The translations under genes were made by a program, and so were the position numbers. Below are positions 25,250 to 33,756 of a DNA stretch of 64,000 nucleotides, in pieces. The stretch is taken from the NCBI RefSeq assembly GCF_002813635.1, contig NZ_CP016382.1, positions 930,001 through 994,000 of the forward strand, in the 5' to 3' direction. Within the stretch, counting starts at the first letter, position 1, and the number at the start of each line of letters is the position of its first letter. Source of the DNA: Spiribacter roseus. Its GTDB lineage: Bacteria > Pseudomonadota > Gammaproteobacteria > Nitrococcales > Nitrococcaceae. The notes beneath the pieces were generated by a model, which was given only the letters and a program-made list of their open reading frames with translations, searched no databases and had not been told where the DNA came from.

Positions 25250-26947
25250 GTGGCGGCTGTCCTGCGCACCGGGCTGCGGATCCTGATCATTGCGGTACTC
25301 ATCGGTCCGGTGCTGCTCGGGTTGGCGCAGACCCTCGGCGCGGCGTTCGGCTGGCTGCCCGCGCTTGGCGAGCGCAGTATCGGACTCGCCCCCTGGCGGA
25401 CGCTGCTTGACCAGCCGGGACTCGCAACCTCGATCCAGCTCACCCTGTGGACCGGGCTGAGCGCCACCGGCTTCGGCTTTGCCCTCGCCTTTGCGCTGGT
25501 CGCCAGCCTTCACGGCCGATCCATTGGCCGCTCCCTCATGCCCTGGCTGGCCCCCTTTCTCGCCGCGCCCCACGCCGCCATCGCCATCGGCCTTGCGTTT
25601 ATCCTCGCGCCCTCCGGTTGGTTACTGCGGCTCGTGGCGGCGCCCCTCGATCTGACCCGGCCCCCCGACTGGGCGCTGGTGGGCGATCCCATGGGCATCG
25701 GCTTGATCCTGGGCTTACTGGTCAAAGAGGTGCCGTTTCTGGCGTTGATCATGAGTGCCTCCGTCAGCCACCTGCCGGTCCAGCGCTGGCTGATCCAGGC
25801 AGGATCACTGGGATACTCCCGATCCGCCGCCTGGATCCGCGTGGTTCTGCCCCTGATGTGGCCCCAGATCCGGCTGCCGACGCTGATCGTGCTCAGCTAT
25901 GCGCTCTCGAACGTCGACATGGCGCTGATTCTGGGGCCCGCCAACCCGCCGGTGCTCGCCGTCACGGTGTTGCGGGCCTATACCGCGCCCGAACTCTCGA
26001 GCCTGTTGACCGCCGGGGCCGGGGCCCTGCTGCAGGCGATGGTGGTCCTCGTCACCTTCGCCGGCGTCTGGACGATCGAGCGCATGACCGCCCTCATTGG
26101 CCGTGTGGCGCTGCGTCGCGGGCACCGGGGACGGCTGGCGGGCTTTGGCCTGGGGCTCGCCAGGGCGCTCAATCCGGTCCTGCTGAGCCTGGCGAGTGCG
26201 GCCATCCTGGCATTGATGGTCTGGTCGGTGACCTGGCGCTGGCCGTGGCCCAGCCGCCTCCCCGATCAGCTTTCGATGGCCGCCTGGCGGCAGCCGGGCG
26301 ACAGCTGGATCGGGCCACTGGGCCATAGCCTGCTATTCGCGGGGGTAACGACCGCACTGGCATTGGCCCTTGCCATCGCCTGGCTTGAGAGCGAGCACCG
26401 CCGCGGGGCGACGCTGCTGGCCGGAATCCTCTACCTGCCGTTGCTGCTGCCTCAGATCGGGTTTCTGCCCGGGCTGCAGTTCGGCTTCCTTCAGTTGGGA
26501 ATCGGCCCCGGGCTGCTGGCCGTAGGCTGGGCACACCTACTGTTCGTCTTCCCCTATGTGCTGCTCGTTCTGGTCGGTCCGTGGCGGGGGTATGACCCGC
26601 TTCTCAGCCGTCAGGCCGCGAGCCTGGGGGCCGGGCCGCTGCGACGCCTTTTGCGGGTCAAGCTGCCGGTCCTGTTGGGACCGGTGCTGGCGGCCGCCGC
26701 CATCGGCGTGGCGGTCTCCATCGCCCAGTATCTGCCCACGCTGATCATGGGCGGTGGGCGCATCAACACCCTCACCACCGAGGCGGTCAGTCTTGCGAGC
26801 GGCGCGGATCGCCGCATCGCCGCGGTCTATGCCATGCTCCAGATGCTGATCCCGATCGCCGCCTACGCCATCGCCATCATGACGCCGACGCTGCGCGCAC
26901 GGCGCCGTCGTTTTCTCAGGGAGTCGCCTTATGCCGCTGGCGATTGA
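25250..26947 (+). CDS. ynjC: ABC transporter permease, two fused permease domains (YnjC-like)
   Basis: 565 aa, about twelve membrane helices in two homologous halves. Each half has an EAA-type cytoplasmic loop: AGSLGYSRSAAWIRVVLPLMWP in the first and AASLGAGPLRRLLRVKLPVL in the second. Such double permeases occur in ThiP/FbpB-type importers and YnjC. GTG start 6 nt after ynjB. The end overlaps ynjD by 17 nt. Confidence 0.87.
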   Translation: MAAVLRTGLRILIIAVLIGPVLLGLAQTLGAAFGWLPALGERSIGLAPWRTLLDQPGLATSIQLTLWTGLSATGFGFALAFALVASLHGRSIGRSLMPWLAPFLAAPHAAIAIGLAFILAPSGWLLRLVAAPLDLTRPPDWALVGDPMGIGLILGLLVKEVPFLALIMSASVSHLPVQRWLIQAGSLGYSRSAAWIRVVLPLMWPQIRLPTLIVLSYALSNVDMALILGPANPPVLAVTVLRAYTAPELSSLLTAGAGALLQAMVVLVTFAGVWTIERMTALIGRVALRRGHRGRLAGFGLGLARALNPVLLSLASAAILALMVWSVTWRWPWPSRLPDQLSMAAWRQPGDSWIGPLGHSLLFAGVTTALALALAIAWLESEHRRGATLLAGILYLPLLLPQIGFLPGLQFGFLQLGIGPGLLAVGWAHLLFVFPYVLLVLVGPWRGYDPLLSRQAASLGAGPLRRLLRVKLPVLLGPVLAAAAIGVAVSIAQYLPTLIMGGGRINTLTTEAVSLASGADRRIAAVYAMLQMLIPIAAYAIAIMTPTLRARRRRFLRESPYAAGD

Positions 26948-27587
26948 CTCACTCGCCATCCGGGCCCCAGGTGGCGCGCCATTGTTTGCGCCGCTCACCA
27001 TCCAGGTCGAGGCGGGCAGCGTGACCACCGTGATGGGCCCCTCGGGTGTGGGCAAGACGACGCTGTTGCACGGGATTGCCGGGCATCTGCCCGGCGGCTT
27101 CGCGCTGACCGGTCACCTCGCGCTGAATGGCCGCCCCCTCAATGGCCTCCCCGCGGAACAGCGGCGCATCGGCATGATGTTTCAGGACGCCGGGCTTTTT
27201 CCGCATCTGAGCGTCGGTGACAACCTGGCGTTCGGTCTGCGGGCGACGGTGCGGGGACGACGGGCGCGTGCACGGCTGGTCGACGAAGCCCTGTCCACGG
27301 CGGGCCTCGAGGGCATGGGCGACCGGGACCCGGCGACGCTGTCCGGCGGCCAGCGGGCCCGCGCCGCGCTGATGCAGAGCCTGCTGGCCGAACCCGAGGC
27401 AATCCTGCTGGACGAGCCCTTCTCGCGGCTCGATCAGGCGCTGCGCAACGGGATTCGCGGGTTTGTGCTCGACCACATCCGGGCCCGGTCGATCCCCGCC
27501 CTGCTGGTCACCCATGATCCGGCCGATGCGCAGGCCGCCGGCGGCCCGATGATCCCGCTGGACCCGGCGGGCGTGGTCAACACCTAG
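26931..27587 (+). CDS. ynjD: ABC transporter ATP-binding protein (YnjD-like)
   Basis: 218 aa. Walker A GPSGVGKTT, Q-loop in MMFQDAGLFPHL, signature LSGGQRARAAL, Walker B ILLDEPFSRLD and the switch His in LLVTHDP are all present. It powers the YnjBC importer. Short for an importer ATPase because it lacks a C-terminal regulatory domain. The stop overlaps the convergent uup stop by 3 nt. Confidence 0.92.
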   Translation: MPLAIDSLAIRAPGGAPLFAPLTIQVEAGSVTTVMGPSGVGKTTLLHGIAGHLPGGFALTGHLALNGRPLNGLPAEQRRIGMMFQDAGLFPHLSVGDNLAFGLRATVRGRRARARLVDEALSTAGLEGMGDRDPATLSGGQRARAALMQSLLAEPEAILLDEPFSRLDQALRNGIRGFVLDHIRARSIPALLVTHDPADAQAAGGPMIPLDPAGVVNT

Positions 27588-29476
27588 CCCAGACGGGCGC
27601 GCTGCGCCTCCAGGGCCTCCCAGCGGTCATAGGCCGCGGCGAGCTCGGCCTCGGCCTGCTCGAGGGCGTCCAGAGTGGCCTGAACGGTGGCTGCGTCCGC
27701 TTGGTAGAGGGTGGGATCATTGGCCTTCTCACGCGCGGCTTCGGCGGCAGCCTCCAGCGTTTCGATGCGCGCGGGCAGTTCATCGAGCTCCAGGGCCTCG
27801 CCATAACTCAGCTTACGCGGCTTTTTCGGCGACGATGCCGGTTTACTGGCGCGACGCTTCGCCGGCTCCCGGGGCGCCGCGTCTGCCTGACTCTGCCGCC
27901 GCCAGTCCTCGTAACCACCGACGTATTCGCCGATATGGCCACCGGCCTCGGGAACGAAAACACTGGTGACGACATTGTCGAGAAACGCCCGATCGTGCGA
28001 GACCAGCAGCAGCGTGCCGGTGTAGTCCACCAACCGCTCTTCGAGCAGCTCGAGGGTCTCGACATCCAGGTCATTGGTGGGCTCGTCGAGGATCAGCAGA
28101 TTCGAGGGGCGCGCGAACAGCTGCGCGAGCAGCAGGCGATTGCGCTCGCCCCCCGACAGCCGGCTGATCGGGGCATTGGCGCGCTCGGGCGAGAACAGGA
28201 AGTCCTGCAGATAACCCATTACATGACGCCGTTTGCCATCCCCCAGATCGATGAAGTCCTCGCCGCCGGCCACGTTCTCGCGCGCCGTGCGGCGGTCGTC
28301 CAGCGACGCACGGTGCTGATCGAAGTAGGCCACCTGAAGCCCTGTCCCCAGTTTGATCGACCCGCTGTCCGGCGCCAGCTCGCCGACCAGCAGCCGGATC
28401 AGGGTGGTCTTGCCCACCCCGTTGGGGCCAAGGATGCCGATCCGGTCACCACGAATGATGCGGGTGCTGAAATCGGTCACCAGCGGCTTGCCGTCGATGG
28501 CATAGCTCAGATGCTCGGCCTCGATGACCCGCTTGCCGGAGCGCTCGCCCTCGGCCATTGTCAGCCGCGCTTCGCCGGGCCGCTCACGGCGTTCGGCGCG
28601 CGCCTTGCGCATGGCCTTGAGGGCCCGCACCCGGCCCTCGTTGCGGGTTCGCCGAGCCTTGATGCCCTGACGGATCCAGGCCTCCTCCTGTTTGAGCTTT
28701 TTATCGAAACGCGCCTGCTCCTCGGCCTCGGCATGATCGCGCTCCTCGCGGCGTCGCAGGTAGTTCGCATAATCGCCTGGCCAACTGGTGAGCTGACCCC
28801 GATCGATCTCGACGATGCGGGTGGCGACGGCCTGCAGAAAGGCCCGGTCATGGGTGACGAATACCACGGCGCCATCGAATTCGCGCATGAAATTCTCGAG
28901 CCAACGGATCGCGTCGATATCCAGGTGGTTGGTGGGCTCGTCGAGCAACAGCACGTCGGGGCCCGGCACCACCGCGCGTGCCAGCAGGACACGCCGCTTG
29001 AGACCACCGGAAAGCCCCGAGAAAAGGCTGTCCGCCGGCAGCCCGAAGCGGGTCAGCACGGCATCGACGCGCTGCTCGATCTGCCAGCCGCCCGCCGCCT
29101 CGATGCGGGACTGCAGATCGGTGAGCTCGTCGATGTCGCCCTCACCGGCGCCGATCGCCATGGCCAGATCATGGTGGCGGGCAAGCAACTCCCCCAGCGA
29201 TCCCAGGCCTTCGGTCACCACATCGAACACCCGACCGTCGAGATGATCGGGGACGGCCTGCTCGAGGCGTGAGACCTTCGCCGCCTCACCACGCTGCACC
29301 CGTCCGGCATCCGGCTCGATCGCGCCCTCGATGATGCGCAGCAACGTCGATTTACCGACACCATTGCGGCCGACCAGGCACACGCGTTCGCGATCCTCAA
29401 TGGTCAGCGATGCATCCTTGAGCAGCGGCGGACCACCGACGGAAAACTCGATTTCATCAACGCGGATCAGACTCAT
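27584..29476 (-). CDS. uup: ABC-F family ATPase, Uup type
   Basis: 630 aa from the ATG at 29476, preceded by GAGGAGT. Two ATP-binding cassettes (GRNGVGKSTLL and GPNGVGKTTLI; LSGGLKRRVLLAR and LSGGERNRLLLAQ) have no membrane helices and are joined by a charged linker. A C-terminal coiled coil (about residues 555-625) is the Uup hallmark. ABC-F proteins bind ribosomes or, for Uup, branched DNA and stalled ribosomes. It is divergent from exbB. Confidence 0.92.
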   Translation of the reverse strand: MSLIRVDEIEFSVGGPPLLKDASLTIEDRERVCLVGRNGVGKSTLLRIIEGAIEPDAGRVQRGEAAKVSRLEQAVPDHLDGRVFDVVTEGLGSLGELLARHHDLAMAIGAGEGDIDELTDLQSRIEAAGGWQIEQRVDAVLTRFGLPADSLFSGLSGGLKRRVLLARAVVPGPDVLLLDEPTNHLDIDAIRWLENFMREFDGAVVFVTHDRAFLQAVATRIVEIDRGQLTSWPGDYANYLRRREERDHAEAEEQARFDKKLKQEEAWIRQGIKARRTRNEGRVRALKAMRKARAERRERPGEARLTMAEGERSGKRVIEAEHLSYAIDGKPLVTDFSTRIIRGDRIGILGPNGVGKTTLIRLLVGELAPDSGSIKLGTGLQVAYFDQHRASLDDRRTARENVAGGEDFIDLGDGKRRHVMGYLQDFLFSPERANAPISRLSGGERNRLLLAQLFARPSNLLILDEPTNDLDVETLELLEERLVDYTGTLLLVSHDRAFLDNVVTSVFVPEAGGHIGEYVGGYEDWRRQSQADAAPREPAKRRASKPASSPKKPRKLSYGEALELDELPARIETLEAAAEAAREKANDPTLYQADAATVQATLDALEQAEAELAAAYDRWEALEAQRARLG

Positions 29477-29552
29477 GGATACTCCTCTGGACAAGCCGCC
29501 AGTCTAACAGAGGCAATTTCGCCGCATCGCCGCGCTGACGTATGCTTGGCGC

Positions 29553-30203
29553 ATGACCGCAATCGATCGTCTCGTCGCCCTCTACCAAACCGGCGGACCG
29601 GTGATCGGCCTGCTGCTCGCGATGTCCGTCACCGCGCTAGCCATCGTGCTTGCCAAGATCGCGCAATCCGTGCTCACACGCAGCCATCGACTCGGCGAGG
29701 CGCGGGCCGCCGTCCATGCCTTTACCGCCGGTGACATCGATCAAGCCACCGATTGCGTCAGTGCCGCGCGCAGCCCCGCCGGGCAGCTGGTCGCCCGGGC
29801 CATCCAGGGACTGCAGAAGGCCGATACCGATGAGGCCCGACTCCGCGAGGATCTTGCCCGACTGGGTCAGGCCCAGCTGCGACGCCTGCGCGGCGGGCTG
29901 CGGCCACTTGAACTGATCGCGAGCCTCGCCCCGCTACTGGGACTGCTCGGCACCGTGCTCGGCATGATCGATGCGTTCCAGGCGCTTGAGCAGACCGGGA
30001 CTGGCAGCGACCCGGCAGTGCTCTCAGCCGGCATCTGGCAGGCCCTGTCCACCACCGCCGTGGGGCTGGCGGTCGCGATCCCGGCGGTGGCCGCCGCGAC
30101 CTGGCTGGAAGCACGCGTCCAGCACCTGGGCGAGGAAATGGACAGCCTGGTCACCGAGCTCTTCACCCGGCGTCCAGCGCGGCTCGATCAACGGGCCTCG
30201 TAA
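29553..30203 (+). CDS. exbB: ExbB/TolQ-type proton channel subunit
   Basis: 216 aa, three membrane helices (about residues 15-38, 110-132 and 155-178). The segment LRPLELIASLAPLLGLLGTVLGMIDAF and the following GIWQALSTTAVGLAVAIPAVAAATWLE are MotA/TolQ/ExbB hallmarks. It forms the proton-driven motor with ExbD for TonB. First gene of a four-gene set with one-base to four-base overlaps. Confidence 0.93.
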   Translation: MTAIDRLVALYQTGGPVIGLLLAMSVTALAIVLAKIAQSVLTRSHRLGEARAAVHAFTAGDIDQATDCVSAARSPAGQLVARAIQGLQKADTDEARLREDLARLGQAQLRRLRGGLRPLELIASLAPLLGLLGTVLGMIDAFQALEQTGTGSDPAVLSAGIWQALSTTAVGLAVAIPAVAAATWLEARVQHLGEEMDSLVTELFTRRPARLDQRAS

Positions 30204-30616
30204 TGGGCGCTGGCCCCCGAATTGCCCTCGATACCCCACCGCGTCACACACTGATCCGCCTGACGCCACTGATCGATGTCATTTTTATCCTGCTGATATT
30301 TTTCATGCTCGCCTCGACGCTCGAATCGCGCGAGCAGGTAGCCGTCGGTATCGCCCCGCCCGCCGGGGCCGGCACGACCGCCTCTGACATCCTGCGGGTC
30401 AGCCTCGAGCCCGATGCCGCGATCATTGAGGGGCGGCGCGTGCCCGCTGCAGGAATGATGGATGCCGTTGAGGCGGCCGTGAATACGCGCGATGTCCGCG
30501 GCATCCACCTCCAGCCGCGGGCGGGTGTCTCGTTACAGACCACACTTGAAGCGCTCGGTGAAATGCAGCGCCTTGATATCGAGGTCTCGCTACTGAAAAA
30601 CGGGGAGGACGCATGA
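30203..30616 (+). CDS. exbD: ExbD-type biopolymer transport protein (copy 1)
   Basis: 137 aa. A short cytoplasmic head is followed by one helix with the essential Asp (LTPLIDVIFILLIFFMLAS), then a periplasmic ExbD domain. The ATG overlaps the exbB stop. It pairs with ExbB to convert proton flow into TonB movement. Confidence 0.92.
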   Translation: MGAGPRIALDTPPRHTLIRLTPLIDVIFILLIFFMLASTLESREQVAVGIAPPAGAGTTASDILRVSLEPDAAIIEGRRVPAAGMMDAVEAAVNTRDVRGIHLQPRAGVSLQTTLEALGEMQRLDIEVSLLKNGEDA

Positions 30617-31025
30617 TCGGACTGCAGACTCCCCCTCGGCGGCGATCCGCCGACCGCGAGGCCGGTCTGCTGCCACTGATCAATGTCGTGTTCCTGTTGC
30701 TGGCGTTCTATCTGATTGCCGGTCACCTGAGCCCATCGGCACCGTTTGCCGTCACGCCCCCGGAACACGACGGTGCCGCCCTCGAAACCTCGGCGGACAC
30801 TGTCATCCACATCGCGCGGGACGGCTCGGTGGCGATCGACGGCGAGAGGGTCGATGCCGACGCCCTCTCCCGGTCCATTGCCGCCATGGACCGTCAGGGC
30901 GCCCGGGGCGTCGCGACGATCCGCCTTGTCGCCGATGCGCGGGCTGACGCCGCCCAGGTTGTGGCAATCCTCGGCCGGCTGCGCGATGAGGGTGTCGAGA
31001 CGGTGGACCTGGTCACCCGAGCGCC

Positions 31026-31029
<4 letters not shown>
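30613..31029 (+). CDS. exbD: ExbD-type biopolymer transport protein (copy 2)
   Basis: 138 aa. Same plan as the preceding ExbD, but the membrane Asp of copy 1 (PLIDVIF) is replaced by Asn (PLINVVFLLLAFYLIAG). Two different ExbD proteins next to one ExbB suggest a mixed stator in which only one ExbD carries protons. Overlaps both neighbours by 4 nt. Confidence 0.88.
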
Positions 31030-31753
<724 letters not shown>

Positions 31754-31757
<4 letters not shown>

Positions 31758-31767
31758 TCCAGATCAA
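31754..31767. promoter_or_regulatory. FNR/Anr-type box upstream of the rhodopsin gene
   Basis: TTGATCCAGATCAA is a perfect match to TTGAT-N4-ATCAA. It overlaps the tonB stop. A third half-site TTGAT follows at 31770-31774, making ATCAAGCTTGAT a further 12-bp palindrome. It is 84 nt upstream of the -35 element of the rhodopsin promoter and 144 nt before the rhodopsin ATG. A weak TATTGT at 31795-31800 could be a promoter -10 at roughly FNR-activation distance. Confidence 0.6.
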
Positions 31768-31850
31768 GCTTGATTCAGAACACACAGGCGGTTTTATTGT
31801 CACTGGGCTGATGGGGTGAATCGCCGCACCAAAACAGTGCAAATGCCCGA

Positions 31851-31879
31851 TTGACCTGCATCACAGCCGGGCGTATGTT
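31851..31879 (+). promoter_or_regulatory. Sigma-70 promoter of the rhodopsin gene
   Basis: TTGACC (31851-31856) and TATGTT (31874-31879) are separated by exactly 17 nt. Predicted start near 31886, giving a 25-nt leader that holds an AAAAGGAGG ribosome site. This is the strongest sigma-70 match seen in the window. Confidence 0.75.
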
Positions 31880-31910
31880 TCGTCTTGATTCCAAAAGGAG
31901 GAAATCAACC

Positions 31911-32672
31911 ATGGATCTTTCAACTCTCAGCGTGGGTCAGTACGACTTCATTGCAAATGCCTTCTCGTTTGGCTTTGCAGTGATGGCGGCCGCGACCCTT
32001 TTCCTGTGGTTCTCCCGCAGTCAGGTAGCTCCCGCGTACAAGATGGCCGTGACGATCTCCGGTCTCGTGACCGCCATCGCCGGCTATCACTATCTGCAGA
32101 TCATGCTGTCGTGGGATGCGGCCTTCTCCGTGACCAACGGCACCATCGAAACCACGGGCTATGCCTTCAACCAGGCGTATCGCTACGTCGACTGGCTGCT
32201 GACCGTGCCGCTGCTGCTTGTCGAGCTGATTCTCGTCATGCGCCTGTCGCGGAGCGAGACGGTGTCCAAGAGCGTGACGCTGGGTGGTGCCGCCGCTCTG
32301 ATGATCATCCTCGGGTATCCGGGCGAAGTGGCCGAAGGTGGCGCAACGCGCTTCCTGTTCTGGGTCCTGTCGATGATTCCGTTCATCTACATCGTCTACC
32401 AGCTGGTGGTTGGCCTGAAGGGCTCGATCAGCAAGCAGCCGGAAAACGTCCGCGGGCTGATCAACGGCGCTGCCACACTGGTGGTCGTGTCCTGGCTGTT
32501 CTACCCGATCGTGTTCCTGTTCCCGCTGATCGGCCTGACCGGTGGCGCCGCCATCACGGCCGTGGAAGTGGGCTACACGGTTGCGGATATCGTGGCCAAG
32601 GCCGTGTTCGGCATCCTCATTCTGATGATTGCCATGCGCAAGTCGGAAGCCGAGGGCAAAGCCAGCGCCTGA
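31911..32672 (+). CDS. Light-driven proton-pumping rhodopsin (proteo/xanthorhodopsin group)
   Basis: 253 aa, seven helices, ATG 31911 behind a near-perfect AAGGAGG. Helix C reads RYVDWLLTVPLLLVE: D94 (proton acceptor), T98 and E105 (proton donor), the DTE motif of proton pumps. H60 (GYHY) can pair with D94. L102 at the tuning site predicts green absorption. D226 and Schiff-base K230 are in helix G. GYHY, SWDAA and GYPGE resemble Gloeobacter rhodopsin and xanthorhodopsin, but W151 aligns without gaps to their antenna-gating Gly (GR G178). Retinal comes from crtEIBY and blh. Confidence 0.95.
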   Translation: MDLSTLSVGQYDFIANAFSFGFAVMAAATLFLWFSRSQVAPAYKMAVTISGLVTAIAGYHYLQIMLSWDAAFSVTNGTIETTGYAFNQAYRYVDWLLTVPLLLVELILVMRLSRSETVSKSVTLGGAAALMIILGYPGEVAEGGATRFLFWVLSMIPFIYIVYQLVVGLKGSISKQPENVRGLINGAATLVVVSWLFYPIVFLFPLIGLTGGAAITAVEVGYTVADIVAKAVFGILILMIAMRKSEAEGKASA

Positions 32673-32688
32673 TCGGGATCACCCGATC
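32671..32688 (+). other. Hairpin at the rhodopsin stop codon
   Basis: GATCGGG (32671-32677) pairs with CCCGATC (32682-32688) with a 4-nt loop; its first two bases are the last two of the stop codon. First of two hairpins between the rhodopsin gene and crtE. Confidence 0.5.
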
Positions 32689-32713
32689 GGCCGGCATTGC
32701 CAATGCTGAGCCT

Positions 32714-32742
32714 GTGGATGCCGGACGCTGTCCGGCATCCAC
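32714..32742 (+). terminator. 12-bp hairpin between the rhodopsin gene and crtE (likely attenuator)
   Basis: GTGGATGCCGGA (32714-32725) pairs perfectly with TCCGGCATCCAC (32731-32742) across a 5-nt loop. Only TTCCCC follows, so termination is likely partial. It would give many rhodopsin transcripts and fewer crt transcripts, and protect the rhodopsin mRNA 3' end. Confidence 0.6.
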
Positions 32743-32772
32743 TTCCCCGGACAAAGCGTGAGGATCAACTCC

Positions 32773-33750
32773 GTGGCCGCAGTCGACGTCAGCCAACAGC
32801 AAAGCACCGACGCAGAGGCATCCGCCCTGTCGAACGGTCTGACGCACGCGCCCACTCCTGCGCCCCTGTCCACCGTCGATCAGTGCATGATCGATGCCCT
32901 CGCTCATCTGCGGCCGACGCCGGCCCGGGATGCGGCGATCTATCACCTCAACACCGGTGGCCATCGGATGCGGGCAAGACTGGCGCTCGCCAGCAGTGCC
33001 GGCCGACTGGACACGCACGACAGCACAGCGGCTGCCGCCGCCTGTGAACTGCTTCACAACGCATCACTGATTCATGACGACATCAGTGATCACGATCTCT
33101 ACCGGCGCGGACAGGCGTCCGTCCGGTCCCTCTATGGTGACGACGTTGCCCTGTGTGCGGGCGACCTGTTGTTAACCACCGCTTATCAGATTGCAGCCGG
33201 TATGCGCGACGCCGACACGTCGCGGCGGCTCATGGCCGCCATGGCCGACTGCACCGCGCGCGTGATCGGCGGGCAGAGCGTTGAACTGGCCGGGCGCGAA
33301 AGGCGCCGGCCGGTGAGCCGCCGCGACTATCTGGCCGCGACACGCGAGAAGACCGCGCCGCTCATCGAGCTGGCACTGAATGTCGGGGTCCAGACCGATG
33401 CGGGCGCCACCGCGCCGCTCGAGCGCGGGCGTCAGCTGGCCGCAGCGATCGGTCTGGCTTATCAGATCCTCGATGATCTCGACGATCTGCAGACGACCGA
33501 CAACCCGGATCGACTCCACCCGCTACATGCCTGGCGCCATCATCAGCCGCCCCGCAGGCAGAGTGGCGACACCCGCGAGTCAACGCTGGCGCGCTGTCTC
33601 CGGCATGTCCGTGCCGCCCTTGACCGCGCGGAACGACTGACCGGGCATCTGCCGGCCCCACTCGCCCACGATGTCCGAGAACTGCTGCAGCGACTCGCCG
33701 ACCAGTCCCGGGTCGTCTCCCGGCGCGCACTGACACAACACAAGGGGTAG
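32773..33750 (+). CDS. crtE: Geranylgeranyl diphosphate synthase
   Basis: 325 aa from GTG 32773, which has GAGGA 8 nt upstream; GTG 32758 in frame is an alternative. The first Asp-rich motif is DDISD (102-106, LIHDDISDHD), the second is YQILDDLDDLQ. It condenses isoprenyl diphosphates to GGPP for carotenoid synthesis. About 100 nt and a strong hairpin separate it from the rhodopsin gene. The N-terminal 30 residues are extra and polar. Confidence 0.9.
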   Translation: MAAVDVSQQQSTDAEASALSNGLTHAPTPAPLSTVDQCMIDALAHLRPTPARDAAIYHLNTGGHRMRARLALASSAGRLDTHDSTAAAAACELLHNASLIHDDISDHDLYRRGQASVRSLYGDDVALCAGDLLLTTAYQIAAGMRDADTSRRLMAAMADCTARVIGGQSVELAGRERRRPVSRRDYLAATREKTAPLIELALNVGVQTDAGATAPLERGRQLAAAIGLAYQILDDLDDLQTTDNPDRLHPLHAWRHHQPPRRQSGDTRESTLARCLRHVRAALDRAERLTGHLPAPLAHDVRELLQRLADQSRVVSRRALTQHKG

Positions 33751-33756
33751 AGCCCT

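Noticed and set aside
24011..27587. Assignment of the YnjBCD-like importer as a thiamine or iron transporter
   Set aside because: The fold family includes those importers, but no substrate-specific motif or neighbouring thiamine/iron gene supports it.
27701..29272. Long open frame opposite uup (523 codons, plus strand)
   Set aside because: uup on the minus strand has full ABC-F motifs and a good ribosome site. The plus frame is a shadow with no recognisable domain.
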